A DNA stretch of 64,000 bases from CAVSWN01 sp046728115. Lineage in GTDB: Bacteria > Acidobacteriota > Vicinamibacteria > Vicinamibacterales > CAVVIG01. The position numbers were made by a program, and so were the translations under genes. The notes under the pieces were generated by a model. That model was not told the DNA's origin. It did no database searches and saw only the letters and a program-made list of their open reading frames with translations. The DNA is taken from positions 1-64,000 of the forward strand of contig JBKPDW010000172.1 of assembly GCA_046728115.1 (NCBI GenBank), read 5' to 3'. Below, piece by piece: positions 17,982 through 26,751 of the stretch. Numbering within the stretch: position 1 is the stretch's first letter; every line of letters starts with the position of its first letter.

Positions 17982-18119
17982 TATCTAGTGACCTCTGTTC
18001 GTAGTTCGCGACGTCTTCGAACTGCGCGTCCACGAATGACGAAACCACGAGACTGAGTCAGGTTTCCTGGTGTCGTGGCTGACCCACCAGCTCGAAGTGA
18101 TCCGACGCACCCAACTCCA

Positions 18120-19976
18120 CTACATTCGCGGCCGCAACGTCATTTGCCAGGTAATCGGCTGACCCGGGGCGATCCGAACATCGCGTGCCTCATAAACAAG
18201 GTGCAGAGGCACGGCGCCGCGCGCGCCCCGGCCGAGCGGACTGTTGCCCGTCCCTTCCACATGCGAAGTGAGCTGCGGCCACGGAATAGTCACCGCGACG
18301 CGAAGCGCCGCGCTCCCTCCGGTGAGCAACGCTCCCTCGCTGGTCTGTTCCACCGCGGTGTTCGTCGTCGGCACGATCACGCGCCAGGTCCGGATGTTGA
18401 TCGGTACCGTCGCAGTGAGCGTCTCACGGCGCTCGAGCGCGGCGTCTCGGAGGATCCAGCGGACCTCGCTCGTCAGACCCGGATCGACGAGCTGGCCGGA
18501 TTTCGTTCCCAGCCGCGCCCATCGGCGCCAGACGACCCGCAGTTCGCTGCCAGTCGCGGACGGGTGAATCTCGTCGGCGCCATCGGTCGCCACAATCGTG
18601 CGGCCGTCGTCGAGCTCGAGATACGGAACGAGCGCGGGAACGTCACGTTCTACAGGCACGGCGACGCCGGGCAAGCCGTGCGGCGCAGGCAAATAGTCGG
18701 CGACGCCCGGCCGCGTGCCGGTCGTGATCGGAAGAGCGAACCGCATGCCTGGCGATTGGCGGACGACCCACACGCCGGCCACGCGATCGGTCTGCTCACG
18801 AAAGAATGCGAACCGGTTTACGAGCGGCAGCGCGGGCCGCGACGGATACGCAGTCAGCTTTTCGCGCGCGAGCACTGGCATCAGCGTGGCCTGAGCCACG
18901 ATCGCCTTGCCAAAAAAGCCCGTGGTCTGCTGCCACTCGCGATCGAGCGTGATGTACCCATAGTTGCCGCGACCGTAATCGAACAGCGACAGGAGGTGCG
19001 TTTCGTCCTTGAAGTCGTGACGCAGGTAGTTCCACGCGCGTGCGTACTGCGCCACCAGATCCGCAAGCGGCGCGGGACGGAACTCCGGGTTTTTCGCGAC
19101 GAACGCGACGATCTCCAGCGTGTCGAGATAGCTGACGATCCCGAGGCTGCGCCCCCAGGGATAGCCATAGCCGTCCTCGCCGTCGACGAGGTCCCACCAG
19201 AGTCGCATCTGCGCGGCGAGAGAGGGACGAAGCATCGAGAGGATGTCCTGCCGGTCGGCCTGCGACGCCGCGTCCCAGACGTAGCGTGCGTACTCGTTCG
19301 AATAGCGATCGAAGCGGCCGGTCGGCGGCGAGTCGTCGGCGTACAAACGCCCGCCCGAAAACGGCTCGACGGCACGGTCGATCAGCGCATCGAGCGGAGC
19401 GCGGTCGCGAGTCAGACCCAGCCTGGAACCGATCGCGCCGACGCGCGCCGCGACACCGAGATAGTTCTCGGCGAGATCGATGACGCGACGGTTCACGGGA
19501 TCGTAAAACCGCTTCACGTCGAGGAGCCCGCGCCACTCGTCGCGCTCGCCTGGTGACAGCGTCTGCCAGACGGGATTCCGATTGAGATCCTCGCCGAAAT
19601 GCTGGAGGGCGAGCGCGGCGTACAACTGCGAGAATGCCTTGCTGCCGGCACGCGCTTCGATGAGACCCATGCGTCCGACCCACTGCGTGACGTCGCGTCC
19701 CATGAGCTTTGTCGCGCCTGCGTGCTGCGATTCAGCCGCGAGCGCACGCATGAACGTGCCCCACGAGAACTCGCCGACTGTCTTCGCCCCGAGCACACGA
19801 TCGGGCGGCGGATCGAGCGTCGGAATCGCCGCGAAGTGCGTCGTCACCTCGCGGAGCAGGAACTGATCGATATCTCGAGCCAACGCGCGCACATCGAGTT
19901 GCTGGTCGTCCACGGCGCGCGGGGATGCCGTCAGGCAAAGAATCGCCGCGAGTGGACCGCAAAGGCCGCGAAGCAT
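18120..19976 (-). CDS. Unrecognised secreted (alpha/alpha)-type protein, candidate polysaccharide lyase
   Basis: A 618-residue protein with a signal peptide (MLRGLCGPLAAILCLTASPRA). I do not recognise a named family. The first 400 residues look alpha-helical with aromatic-rich loops (RFDRYSNEYARYVWDAA, DGYGYPWGRSLGIVSYLD, LSLFDYGRGNYGYITL), as in toroid-fold lyases. The last 200 residues look beta-rich (VVRQSPGMRFALPITTG, TVPINIRTWRVIVPTTN, PLHLVYEARDVRI), as in the C-terminal sandwiches of heparinase II/III-type lyases. It lies between the TonB receptor and kdgF/kduD/GH88, where a lyase producing unsaturated uronates is expected. The start is ATG 19976, with a GTG one codon earlier. Confidence 0.55.
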   Translation of the reverse strand: MLRGLCGPLAAILCLTASPRAVDDQQLDVRALARDIDQFLLREVTTHFAAIPTLDPPPDRVLGAKTVGEFSWGTFMRALAAESQHAGATKLMGRDVTQWVGRMGLIEARAGSKAFSQLYAALALQHFGEDLNRNPVWQTLSPGERDEWRGLLDVKRFYDPVNRRVIDLAENYLGVAARVGAIGSRLGLTRDRAPLDALIDRAVEPFSGGRLYADDSPPTGRFDRYSNEYARYVWDAASQADRQDILSMLRPSLAAQMRLWWDLVDGEDGYGYPWGRSLGIVSYLDTLEIVAFVAKNPEFRPAPLADLVAQYARAWNYLRHDFKDETHLLSLFDYGRGNYGYITLDREWQQTTGFFGKAIVAQATLMPVLAREKLTAYPSRPALPLVNRFAFFREQTDRVAGVWVVRQSPGMRFALPITTGTRPGVADYLPAPHGLPGVAVPVERDVPALVPYLELDDGRTIVATDGADEIHPSATGSELRVVWRRWARLGTKSGQLVDPGLTSEVRWILRDAALERRETLTATVPINIRTWRVIVPTTNTAVEQTSEGALLTGGSAALRVAVTIPWPQLTSHVEGTGNSPLGRGARGAVPLHLVYEARDVRIAPGQPITWQMTLRPRM

Positions 19977-19986
19977 CACCCACCAC

Positions 19987-22900
19987 CTAGAATGAAAAGC
20001 GCCCGCCCAGCTGAATCTGGCGCATGTTCTTGGCGCCGCGGATCTTGCCGAACGTCGCCGGCGCCGCCAGGTTCGTTCCCGGATTCTGCAGGTTCACCAT
20101 GTTGAACACGTTCGTGGCCTCGATACGGAACTGAAAGGTTGAACGGCCTTTCAGCGGAACGTCGCGGAAGACGCCCAGGTCGACGTTTCGATAGCCTGGC
20201 CCGTCGAGGATGCTGCGTCCGGAACTGCCGTCGGTCCCCAGCGCGGGGTTGGCGAAAGCGGCCTGGTTGAACCACGCTTCGATCAGCTGGTCGCGCGGAC
20301 GGCCGGGATCGAGCTCCGGATCGCCGATGAGATCCGCGCGGTCGTTCGTCAGGCCGTCCAGGTTCCGATCCTGCCCAGCACCGATCGTGAGCGGCGTACC
20401 GCTCTGCAGCGTCAGGATGGCCGAGACGGTCCAATCGCGGCCGAGCCACCCGAGCACCGACGTCGAGTCCTTCAGGTAGTCGACCCTCCAGACGCCGGAC
20501 AGAACGAAATTGTGCCGGCGATCGTTGGAGTTCCGCGCCCGTTCGGCGGCGAGCCGCGTCGCGTTCTGGACGCCGGGCAGTCCGCCTCCCTGAAAGTCGA
20601 CATCTTCGTACCCCCGGCCGAAGGAGTAATACGCCTTGCCGGCTAGCCGGGCGCCGCGCCGTTCGGCACTCAGCTGCAATCCGTCGTAGTCGCTGCCGAA
20701 GATCGACGAGAGCACGTTCGCCGCGCCGATCGTCCCTGGCAGATACGGTCGCCGGGCGTTGACGTTCGCGGTGGTGGCCGTCGAGGTCAAGACAGGATAG
20801 TTGTCGTCGACCGCCGCCGCCAGGTGGCGCGCAAACGATCCGACGTACGATGCGCTGACGCTGAAGCTGCGGCCGATCTCCTTTTCAATCGTGACGTTTG
20901 TCTGATAGGTGACCGGCCATACGAAGTCGAGCGACGGCCCGAAGACCTGTGCCGGATACGTAAACCGCGGCGAGCCTGGAACGTAGATGAACGGGAACGG
21001 CCCGACACCACCCGGGAGGTTGCGATACGGATCGGAGAGGGTGTAGACCGTGGGAAACGACTGCCGAACGGTGAATGGCTGATTGTCGGCCGTCGTATTC
21101 CACTCGTTGCCCGTGATGCTGCCGTAGAACAGGCCGAATGCCGCGCGGACCGCGGTGCGGCCGTCGCCAGCCGGATCCCACGCGATTCCCAGACGAGGCG
21201 CGATGTTGTTGACGTCCGTCTTGACGATCCCGCGGCTCACACCCGGGTCGCCTGGGAACAACAGGCCGACCGGCGCAGTCGGGTTGATCGTGGATTGCTG
21301 CCCCGGCACGAAGGCGAGCTTGCGATTGTCCGGATCCGTGAACGGGAACTGCAGATCGTAGCGAACGCCGAGGTTCAGCGTGACACGCGGATGGATGCGG
21401 AAATCGTCCTGCGCGAACGCGCTGATATACGCCCCGTTGTCGGTCTTCCGCACCGGAGCGTCCTGCGTCATGGTCGCGGGCAACCCCAGCAGGAAGTCGG
21501 CGTACGCGTTCCCCGTCTTGCTCCCGTTGAACGTGAACACTCCGTAGTTGTCCAGCAAGGTGTCGTGGATGATCTTCTCGTACGAGAAATCGCCGCCCAG
21601 CTTGAACGCGTGCTGACCTCTGGTAATGGTCAGGGCGTCCTTCACGCCTACGTAGTTGCTGCCGGCGTCAGGGCCGGCGATGGACGTCTGGCCGGTGAAG
21701 AAGCCAGTGACGGTGAGCCGGGGCAACGTGGGGTCGCCCTGAATGGTGAACTTCGAGTTGAGATCGCCCAGCGATGTCGTCGGTCTGTTCACCCGCGCGC
21801 CGAACTGCCGGACGTAGGTCCCCCGCACCTGGTTGATCATCGTCGGGCGCAGCGTCCACGTGTGCGTGGCGTTCACGTTGTCCTGGTCCCAGTTGAAATC
21901 GCGATCAACCCAGGGAATGTTGCCGCCGCTCGTCGTGCCCACGCCGGTGAGCGGCTGCGTGTCGACGCCGGTCAAATGAAAGTAACTCACAGCGAGGGAC
22001 TGCGCTGTCGAGAACTGATGATCGAGCTTGACGGTTCCCTCGTTGGTGCGCACCGGATCCGGAGCGCGGACTTCGTAAAAGCTGTTGGGCAGGTTCGCCG
22101 GCGGCACGTATTTGTCCTGAATGGTCTTTGCGGCCATGTCAAAGCGACTCGCAGGGATGATGCCGCCGGGGAACGGCTGCCCTGTCAGCGGATCGGTCGG
22201 TTTCCGAGCCGACTGCGAGAAGTCGCCGAGGCGCTCCAGCGCCGTCGGCACGACCGCGGTATTTCGGTAGTACGTCTCCTCCTGACGCAGACCCGAATAG
22301 CTGGCGAAGAAGAACGTCTTGCCCTTCTTGATGGGACCACCCGCCGCGCCGCCAAACTGGTTGCGATCCAGCGGGTCATTGGTCGCGGGCGTGCCCGGCG
22401 GCGCCCAGCGCGGCGAGTTCAGTTTCTGGTTTCGGAAGAACTCGAACGCCGCGCCGTGGAGATCGTTCGTACCGGACTTGGTGACCACGTCGACGACGCC
22501 CGCCGAGTAGCGGCCGTACTCCGCAGAGTAGCCGTTCGTCAACACTCGGAACTCCTGGACCGCTTCAGGGTTGGGTGCGGGATTGCCGGTGCCTCGCAGA
22601 CCGGCCGTGTTGTTGCCGCCATCCAGCTGGAAGTTGACGGTGCCCATCTGAGCGCGACCCGATCCGTTGATGGTCGTCAGTTGTTCCGGCCCTCCGAGGG
22701 AGTTCGAGTTCTCGTTGCTGGTGATGCCGCCCGTCAGGCTCAGCAGCGAGTACAAATCGCGGTTGACGAGCGGCAGGTTCATCACGTCCTGTTGCCCGAC
22801 CGTCCTCGAGAGCGACGCCGACGTCGTTTCCACGAGCGGCGAGTCGGCCACCACGGTCAACGATTCCTCCACCGCGCCGAGCTCCATGGTCGCGTCGACC

Positions 22901-23220
22901 CTGGCGTTGCGCCCGACCTCGAGCGCGATGCCGGTCTGCGTGAAGCTCTTGAAGCCGGCAATCGTGACAACGACTTTATAGCTGCCGATCGGCAGCAAAC
23001 GCAGCGCGTACTCTCCGGCGGCATCCGTGGTGACCTCTCTGGAATATGTCGTGCCCAGGTTGGTGGCGGTGACCGTGGCTCCCGGTATCAGGGCGCCTTG
23101 CGCGTCCTTGACGCTACCGAGGATCGTTCCGGTGGGCGTCTGAGCCAGAGCTGGCTGCATGAGCAGCATCGCGCCCAGTGCCGCGATGAGAAATCGTCCT
23201 ATCCGCGCATGACCGAGCAT
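19987..23220 (-). CDS. TonB-dependent receptor with carboxypeptidase-regulatory-like domain
   Basis: A 1077-residue outer-membrane receptor. Signal peptide MLGHARIGRFLIAALGAMLL and QPALAQ, then a CarboxypepD_reg-like domain (GTILGSVKDAQGALIPGATV to VDATMELGAVEESLTVV), a plug domain (NRDLYSLLSLTGG, NFQLDGGNNTAG, EFRVLTNGYSAEYGRYSAG) and a long barrel ending IQLGGRFSF, with the terminal Phe. AAAGGAGCTGTC precedes the ATG at 23220; the frame is open 33 codons further upstream without a signal. This Oar-like type is multiplied in Acidobacteriota. Here it probably takes up oligosaccharides released by the adjacent secreted protein. Confidence 0.9.
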   Translation of the reverse strand: MLGHARIGRFLIAALGAMLLMQPALAQTPTGTILGSVKDAQGALIPGATVTATNLGTTYSREVTTDAAGEYALRLLPIGSYKVVVTIAGFKSFTQTGIALEVGRNARVDATMELGAVEESLTVVADSPLVETTSASLSRTVGQQDVMNLPLVNRDLYSLLSLTGGITSNENSNSLGGPEQLTTINGSGRAQMGTVNFQLDGGNNTAGLRGTGNPAPNPEAVQEFRVLTNGYSAEYGRYSAGVVDVVTKSGTNDLHGAAFEFFRNQKLNSPRWAPPGTPATNDPLDRNQFGGAAGGPIKKGKTFFFASYSGLRQEETYYRNTAVVPTALERLGDFSQSARKPTDPLTGQPFPGGIIPASRFDMAAKTIQDKYVPPANLPNSFYEVRAPDPVRTNEGTVKLDHQFSTAQSLAVSYFHLTGVDTQPLTGVGTTSGGNIPWVDRDFNWDQDNVNATHTWTLRPTMINQVRGTYVRQFGARVNRPTTSLGDLNSKFTIQGDPTLPRLTVTGFFTGQTSIAGPDAGSNYVGVKDALTITRGQHAFKLGGDFSYEKIIHDTLLDNYGVFTFNGSKTGNAYADFLLGLPATMTQDAPVRKTDNGAYISAFAQDDFRIHPRVTLNLGVRYDLQFPFTDPDNRKLAFVPGQQSTINPTAPVGLLFPGDPGVSRGIVKTDVNNIAPRLGIAWDPAGDGRTAVRAAFGLFYGSITGNEWNTTADNQPFTVRQSFPTVYTLSDPYRNLPGGVGPFPFIYVPGSPRFTYPAQVFGPSLDFVWPVTYQTNVTIEKEIGRSFSVSASYVGSFARHLAAAVDDNYPVLTSTATTANVNARRPYLPGTIGAANVLSSIFGSDYDGLQLSAERRGARLAGKAYYSFGRGYEDVDFQGGGLPGVQNATRLAAERARNSNDRRHNFVLSGVWRVDYLKDSTSVLGWLGRDWTVSAILTLQSGTPLTIGAGQDRNLDGLTNDRADLIGDPELDPGRPRDQLIEAWFNQAAFANPALGTDGSSGRSILDGPGYRNVDLGVFRDVPLKGRSTFQFRIEATNVFNMVNLQNPGTNLAAPATFGKIRGAKNMRQIQLGGRFSF

Positions 23221-23296
23221 GACAGCTCCTTTGTGCTGAGAGTGTGTTGCGAATCGAGGGGACTCGCCAGCGCGCGCGACGGGTTCACGACCCACC

Positions 23297-24511
23297 TCAA
23301 GCCACGATTGGCGCGGCAAAAGCCGGTCCGGTTACGAGCATTGCCGCGCCGCGCAGTCGTGGATGCTCCTCCGCCGCGACGGTGACCACCTTGGTGGCAG
23401 CGGCTGCCGGTGTGAGGGCACGCTCGCGGATACCCGCGCGAACGGTGCTCTCGACGAGATCCCACGCCGAGACGATTTCGCCGCCGATGAACAGACAATC
23501 TGGGTTGATGATGTTGACGACGCCACCGAGACCGAGGCCGAGGTAGCGCGCCGACGCCTGGAGAGCGGCGGTTGCCTTGCCGTCGCCGGTGTGCGCCCGT
23601 GCGACCAGGTCGTGGATCGTGAATGCCCGATCGGCGCGCCCGGCCGCTTCCCTCGCGCGGCCAAAATATCGTCGCAGCGTCGCGACATTCGAGATATGCG
23701 CCTCCCAGCAACCCGTCGCCCCGCAGGAACAGCGCGGGCCGTCGATGCTGAGCGGCATGTGCGCGAACTCTCCCGCGATATTGTTGCGTCCACGCAGCAG
23801 TTCGCCGTTGACGACGATACCGACGCCGACGCCGTCCGAGACGCTCACGAACACCAGATTGCGAACGGGCGAGTCGACCTTGCGTGCTTCCCACAGCTGC
23901 GCGAGCGCGCAGGCGCGTCCTGAATTCTCGACGTGTACGGGCAGCCTGGTCGCGGTGGCCAGGCGCGCGCGCAGCTCGACATTCCGCCAGCCAAGCGTTG
24001 GCGCGTGAAGAACCCGGCTGGTCCCGGGATCGACCATCCCCGGCACGACGACCCCGATCCCTTCGCACTTGCCGACGTCGGCGGCATGTGCGTCGAGCAG
24101 TTGGCGAATGCGCGCCGCAAGGGCGTGGACGAGTCGCCCGGGCTCGCGCAGCGTCGGCAGGCTGACGATGTCGGACCGCGGCCGGCCCATCGCGTCGGCG
24201 ATCATGAGGTACGTCCGGCTGGCGCGAATGTCTACGGCGACGCTCGAGCGCTGACGGGTGTTGATGTAGAGAAGCGTCGGCTTGCGGCCCCTCGCCGTCT
24301 GACCGGTCGTACCTTCGACGACCTGCTGCTCCTGGAGCAACTCCTGGACGAGCAGCCCCACCGCGCCGCGCCGCATTTTCATGCGGCGCGCGAGGTCGGC
24401 GCGTGAGATCGGCTGATGGCTGCTGATCAAGGTGAGCGCGATCTGGCGGTTGATGCGCCGCGACGTGTCGCGCCGGGCGACGTGGAAGCGGGTGGGGTCG
24501 ATGCGGCGCAT
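23297..24511 (-). CDS. ROK-family transcriptional repressor
   Basis: A 404-residue regulator. An N-terminal winged helix (residues 18-80: INRQIALTLISSHQPISRAD, LARRMKMRRGAVGLLVQEL) is followed by a ROK domain with VENSGRACALAQLWEA, GVGVGIVVNGELLRG, NIAGEFAHM, the zinc motif CSCGATGCWE and LGGVVNIINPDCLFIGG. NagC/Mlc/XylR-type proteins bind a sugar or its phosphate. It is transcribed toward the TonB receptor (76-nt gap) and likely controls the uronate locus. A palindrome 85 bp upstream is a candidate operator. Confidence 0.85.
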   Translation of the reverse strand: MRRIDPTRFHVARRDTSRRINRQIALTLISSHQPISRADLARRMKMRRGAVGLLVQELLQEQQVVEGTTGQTARGRKPTLLYINTRQRSSVAVDIRASRTYLMIADAMGRPRSDIVSLPTLREPGRLVHALAARIRQLLDAHAADVGKCEGIGVVVPGMVDPGTSRVLHAPTLGWRNVELRARLATATRLPVHVENSGRACALAQLWEARKVDSPVRNLVFVSVSDGVGVGIVVNGELLRGRNNIAGEFAHMPLSIDGPRCSCGATGCWEAHISNVATLRRYFGRAREAAGRADRAFTIHDLVARAHTGDGKATAALQASARYLGLGLGGVVNIINPDCLFIGGEIVSAWDLVESTVRAGIRERALTPAAAATKVVTVAAEEHPRLRGAAMLVTGPAFAAPIVA

Positions 24512-24596
24512 TTGCCTCAGCTTCGAACAAAATCGCGACCCGTTCGCTGGAGCGAGCCGCTCGGATGAACGCGAGCCACCGAGCCGCGCCGCGATA

Positions 24597-24615
24597 TTGT
24601 CCTAAATCGGGACAA
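24597..24615. promoter_or_regulatory. Candidate operator palindrome upstream of ROK gene
   Basis: TTGTCCTAAATCGGGACAA has arms TTGTCC and GGACAA around a 7-nt spacer, in an AT-richer stretch 86-104 bp upstream of the ROK start. The symmetry, spacing and position fit an autoregulatory operator of a dimeric repressor. No second copy was found in front of the TonB gene. Confidence 0.45.
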
Positions 24616-24753
24616 AAGATACGCGCCTGGCCGATGAGGTGTCAAGCAGATGTTTTGCGGCCGGCGTGTGACCTCGTGATCGGCGACCTGTCAGCCTCGT
24701 GGCATCGTGCAGGGCGGCGGCTTCCGTCCCCTCGTGTATTGGTATCCGCGCGC

Positions 24754-25803
24754 TCACGCCGCAGATCTTCTCGGACCGTCCTTCAGGAGGCCCAGGCGCA
24801 ACAGGCTTTCGGCCGTGGCGACGACAGCCTCCTCGTTCGAACGCGGAGTCCACCCGAGCACGCGTTTCGCCTTGTCGCTGGTGCCGTTCTTCACCTTCCC
24901 CAGCTCGGGCACGATCTGCTTCGCCGCGGGATCCAGCATCGCGGCGACGCGCACCAGCCAGTTGGGCAGTTGCCACGTCGGCACTCGTTTCGCTGCCACG
25001 CCCAGGCGCCGTTTCAGCGTCTGTGCAACGTCGAGTACCGACACGAAATTCCCGGCGACCGCGAGGAACCGTTCACCTTTGGCGGCGCCATGAGTCATAG
25101 CCCGGACGTGCAAGTCGGCGACGTCACGAACATCGACCGCGCCGAAATGGATTCGCGGGCAACCGGGCATGGCGCCGTCCATCAGGCGCTGCACGAGAAC
25201 GATCGACGTCGAGTAGTCGGGGCCTAGTACGGGGCCGAATACGCCCACCGGATTTACAACTGAAAGCTCGAGTCCGCTGCCCTCTTTCTCGATGAAGTTC
25301 CAGGCCGCGCGCTCGGCCAGCGTCTTCGATTTCACGTAGGGCCGCACGTCGTCACCGTCGAGATTCGTCCAATTCGTTTCGTTGAATGGAGTTTCCTGCT
25401 GCTTGTGGCCATACCCGATCGCTGCGAAAGACGATGTCAGGACGACCCGCCTGACGCCGGCGTCGCGCGAGGCACGCAGCAGACGCAGCGCGCCTTCGCG
25501 CGCCGGTACGACGAGCTCGTTCTCGTTCTTCGGGACGTGTTGGGGGAAGGGCGACGCCACGTGCAGCACGTACTCGCAGCCGGCGATGGCCTCCGACCAG
25601 CCGGCGTCGTTTTCGAGATCGGCGGCAAAGAACGACACGCGATCGCCGGGCTCGGCGCCCCCTTCTTTCAGCATCGCGCGCACGTCGCCTTCGCGCTGCA
25701 GGTTCCGGACGGTGGTGCGCACCCGATGGCCGGCGCCGAGCAGCTGCAGGATGCAATGGCTGCCGATGAATCCCGACCCGCCAGTCACGAGAACTGTGCT
25801 CAT
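24754..25803 (-). CDS. NAD-dependent epimerase / dihydroflavonol-reductase-like (extended SDR)
   Basis: A 349-residue extended SDR: VLVTGGSGFIGSHCILQLL Rossmann loop at the N-terminus, YVLHVASPFP, VVLTSSFAAIGYG, YVKSKTLAERAAW catalytic Y-x-x-x-K, and VVNPVGVFGPVLGPDYS. The C-terminus has RVLGWTPRSNEEAVVATAESL, typical of the atypical dihydroflavonol/aldehyde reductase group. These reduce aldehydes or ketones or modify nucleotide sugars; the substrate is unknown. It stands alone, with no overlap to either neighbour. A 10-bp palindrome lies 13 nt upstream of its start. Confidence 0.82.
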   Translation of the reverse strand: MSTVLVTGGSGFIGSHCILQLLGAGHRVRTTVRNLQREGDVRAMLKEGGAEPGDRVSFFAADLENDAGWSEAIAGCEYVLHVASPFPQHVPKNENELVVPAREGALRLLRASRDAGVRRVVLTSSFAAIGYGHKQQETPFNETNWTNLDGDDVRPYVKSKTLAERAAWNFIEKEGSGLELSVVNPVGVFGPVLGPDYSTSIVLVQRLMDGAMPGCPRIHFGAVDVRDVADLHVRAMTHGAAKGERFLAVAGNFVSVLDVAQTLKRRLGVAAKRVPTWQLPNWLVRVAAMLDPAAKQIVPELGKVKNGTSDKAKRVLGWTPRSNEEAVVATAESLLRLGLLKDGPRRSAA

Positions 25804-25815
25804 CGCCCCTCGCTA

Positions 25816-25825
25816 GTAACGTTAC
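25816..25825. promoter_or_regulatory. Palindrome GTAACGTTAC before the epimerase gene
   Basis: A perfect 10-bp palindrome 13 nt upstream of the epimerase ATG, overlapping the presumed leader. It may be a LacI- or TetR-type half-operator, or chance. Confidence 0.25.
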
Positions 25826-25962
25826 CTTGAAATGAATGTGCCCGGTTGTCGTTCTTGATCGGGAGGAAGCACGAACGGTACTCGCGGTGGGTGCTGGTCG
25901 GCATCGAGAGTCGAGTCGATAAAGAGGCGGCCGCACCGTACGACTTCGCGGAGGGCGCGTCG

Positions 25963-26724
25963 TCAGTCAGGTTGAGGCTGCAAGAGGCCCTCGTCCCACC
26001 GTTCCACAAAAGGCGACGGAACACCCTCCAGGAGCGCGGTGACGGCCATCACCGCTTTCCGGGCGTCCCCGATCGGGTAGTAGAACGCCTCCCAGTTGTC
26101 GCTGTCCTCGCCATCGTGATTCGGAATGACGTACTGAAAGCGCCAGGCTTCCGTCAGCTCTTGATAGGCGCTCCTGGCTCGTTTCTCGATGTTCTCCAGG
26201 TCCGGGAGTGAAACCTCGCCCTTCTGACGCCTCGTCCGGCCCAGCAGCTTGCGTCGCATGACGTCGGTGAGAAATTCTGGAGGCGAGACGTGCTGCACCA
26301 GATACGCGACCTCGTCCCTGGACAGCGGCGAGAGGAACATGCTGAGACGGTCGACTCCAGCCAGGAGCGGGTGCGTTTGGAGCAGGCGGCCGACAAATGG
26401 ATTGCCTTCGAAAAACGCATCGCCTCGATCCAGCAGAGCCTTCAATGCATCGACATCCAGCGCTTGCAGGTCGCCGCGCACCTCGAGGACTGGATGGTGC
26501 GTCTTCGATCTCAACGCCTCGATCTCGGCTCGCGACCGGAAGTGGTAGTCCACGCCGTCGCGTTCACCCGGCCGCGGCGCGCGGCTGTTGAATAGCACCA
26601 GCCGCTGAAGCCGATTCCATAGATCGGCATGGTGTCTGGCCAGAGCGGCTCGGAGGGGACTCTTTCCCACACACGATGGGCCGCTCAGGATGACCAGACG
26701 GCCGCCTTCGGTCGTGCGCGGCAT
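25963..26724 (-). CDS. Guanylate kinase-like P-loop protein
   Basis: About 253 residues. The N-terminal GGRLVILSGPSCVGKSPLRAAL resembles the guanylate kinase P-loop (usually G-P-S-G-x-G-K-S-T), with Pro in place of the residue after K-S. LVLFNSRAPRPGERDGVDYHFRS matches the GMP-binding stretch of guanylate kinases. After about residue 110 the sequence departs from that family (LLQTHPLLAGVDRLSMFLSPLSRDEVAYLVQHV). The start at 26724 has GGAGG 9 nt upstream; an ATG six codons earlier lacks one. It is paired with a membrane protein gene 27 nt upstream. A role other than nucleotide synthesis, such as sensing or stress, is possible. Confidence 0.6.
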   Translation of the reverse strand: MPRTTEGGRLVILSGPSCVGKSPLRAALARHHADLWNRLQRLVLFNSRAPRPGERDGVDYHFRSRAEIEALRSKTHHPVLEVRGDLQALDVDALKALLDRGDAFFEGNPFVGRLLQTHPLLAGVDRLSMFLSPLSRDEVAYLVQHVSPPEFLTDVMRRKLLGRTRRQKGEVSLPDLENIEKRARSAYQELTEAWRFQYVIPNHDGEDSDNWEAFYYPIGDARKAVMAVTALLEGVPSPFVERWDEGLLQPQPD

Positions 26725-26751
26725 GGGGTCGCCTCCATTCATCGAACCGAG

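Noticed and set aside
20824..23385. 853-codon plus-strand open frame
   Set aside because: Antisense to the TonB receptor. No domain pattern.
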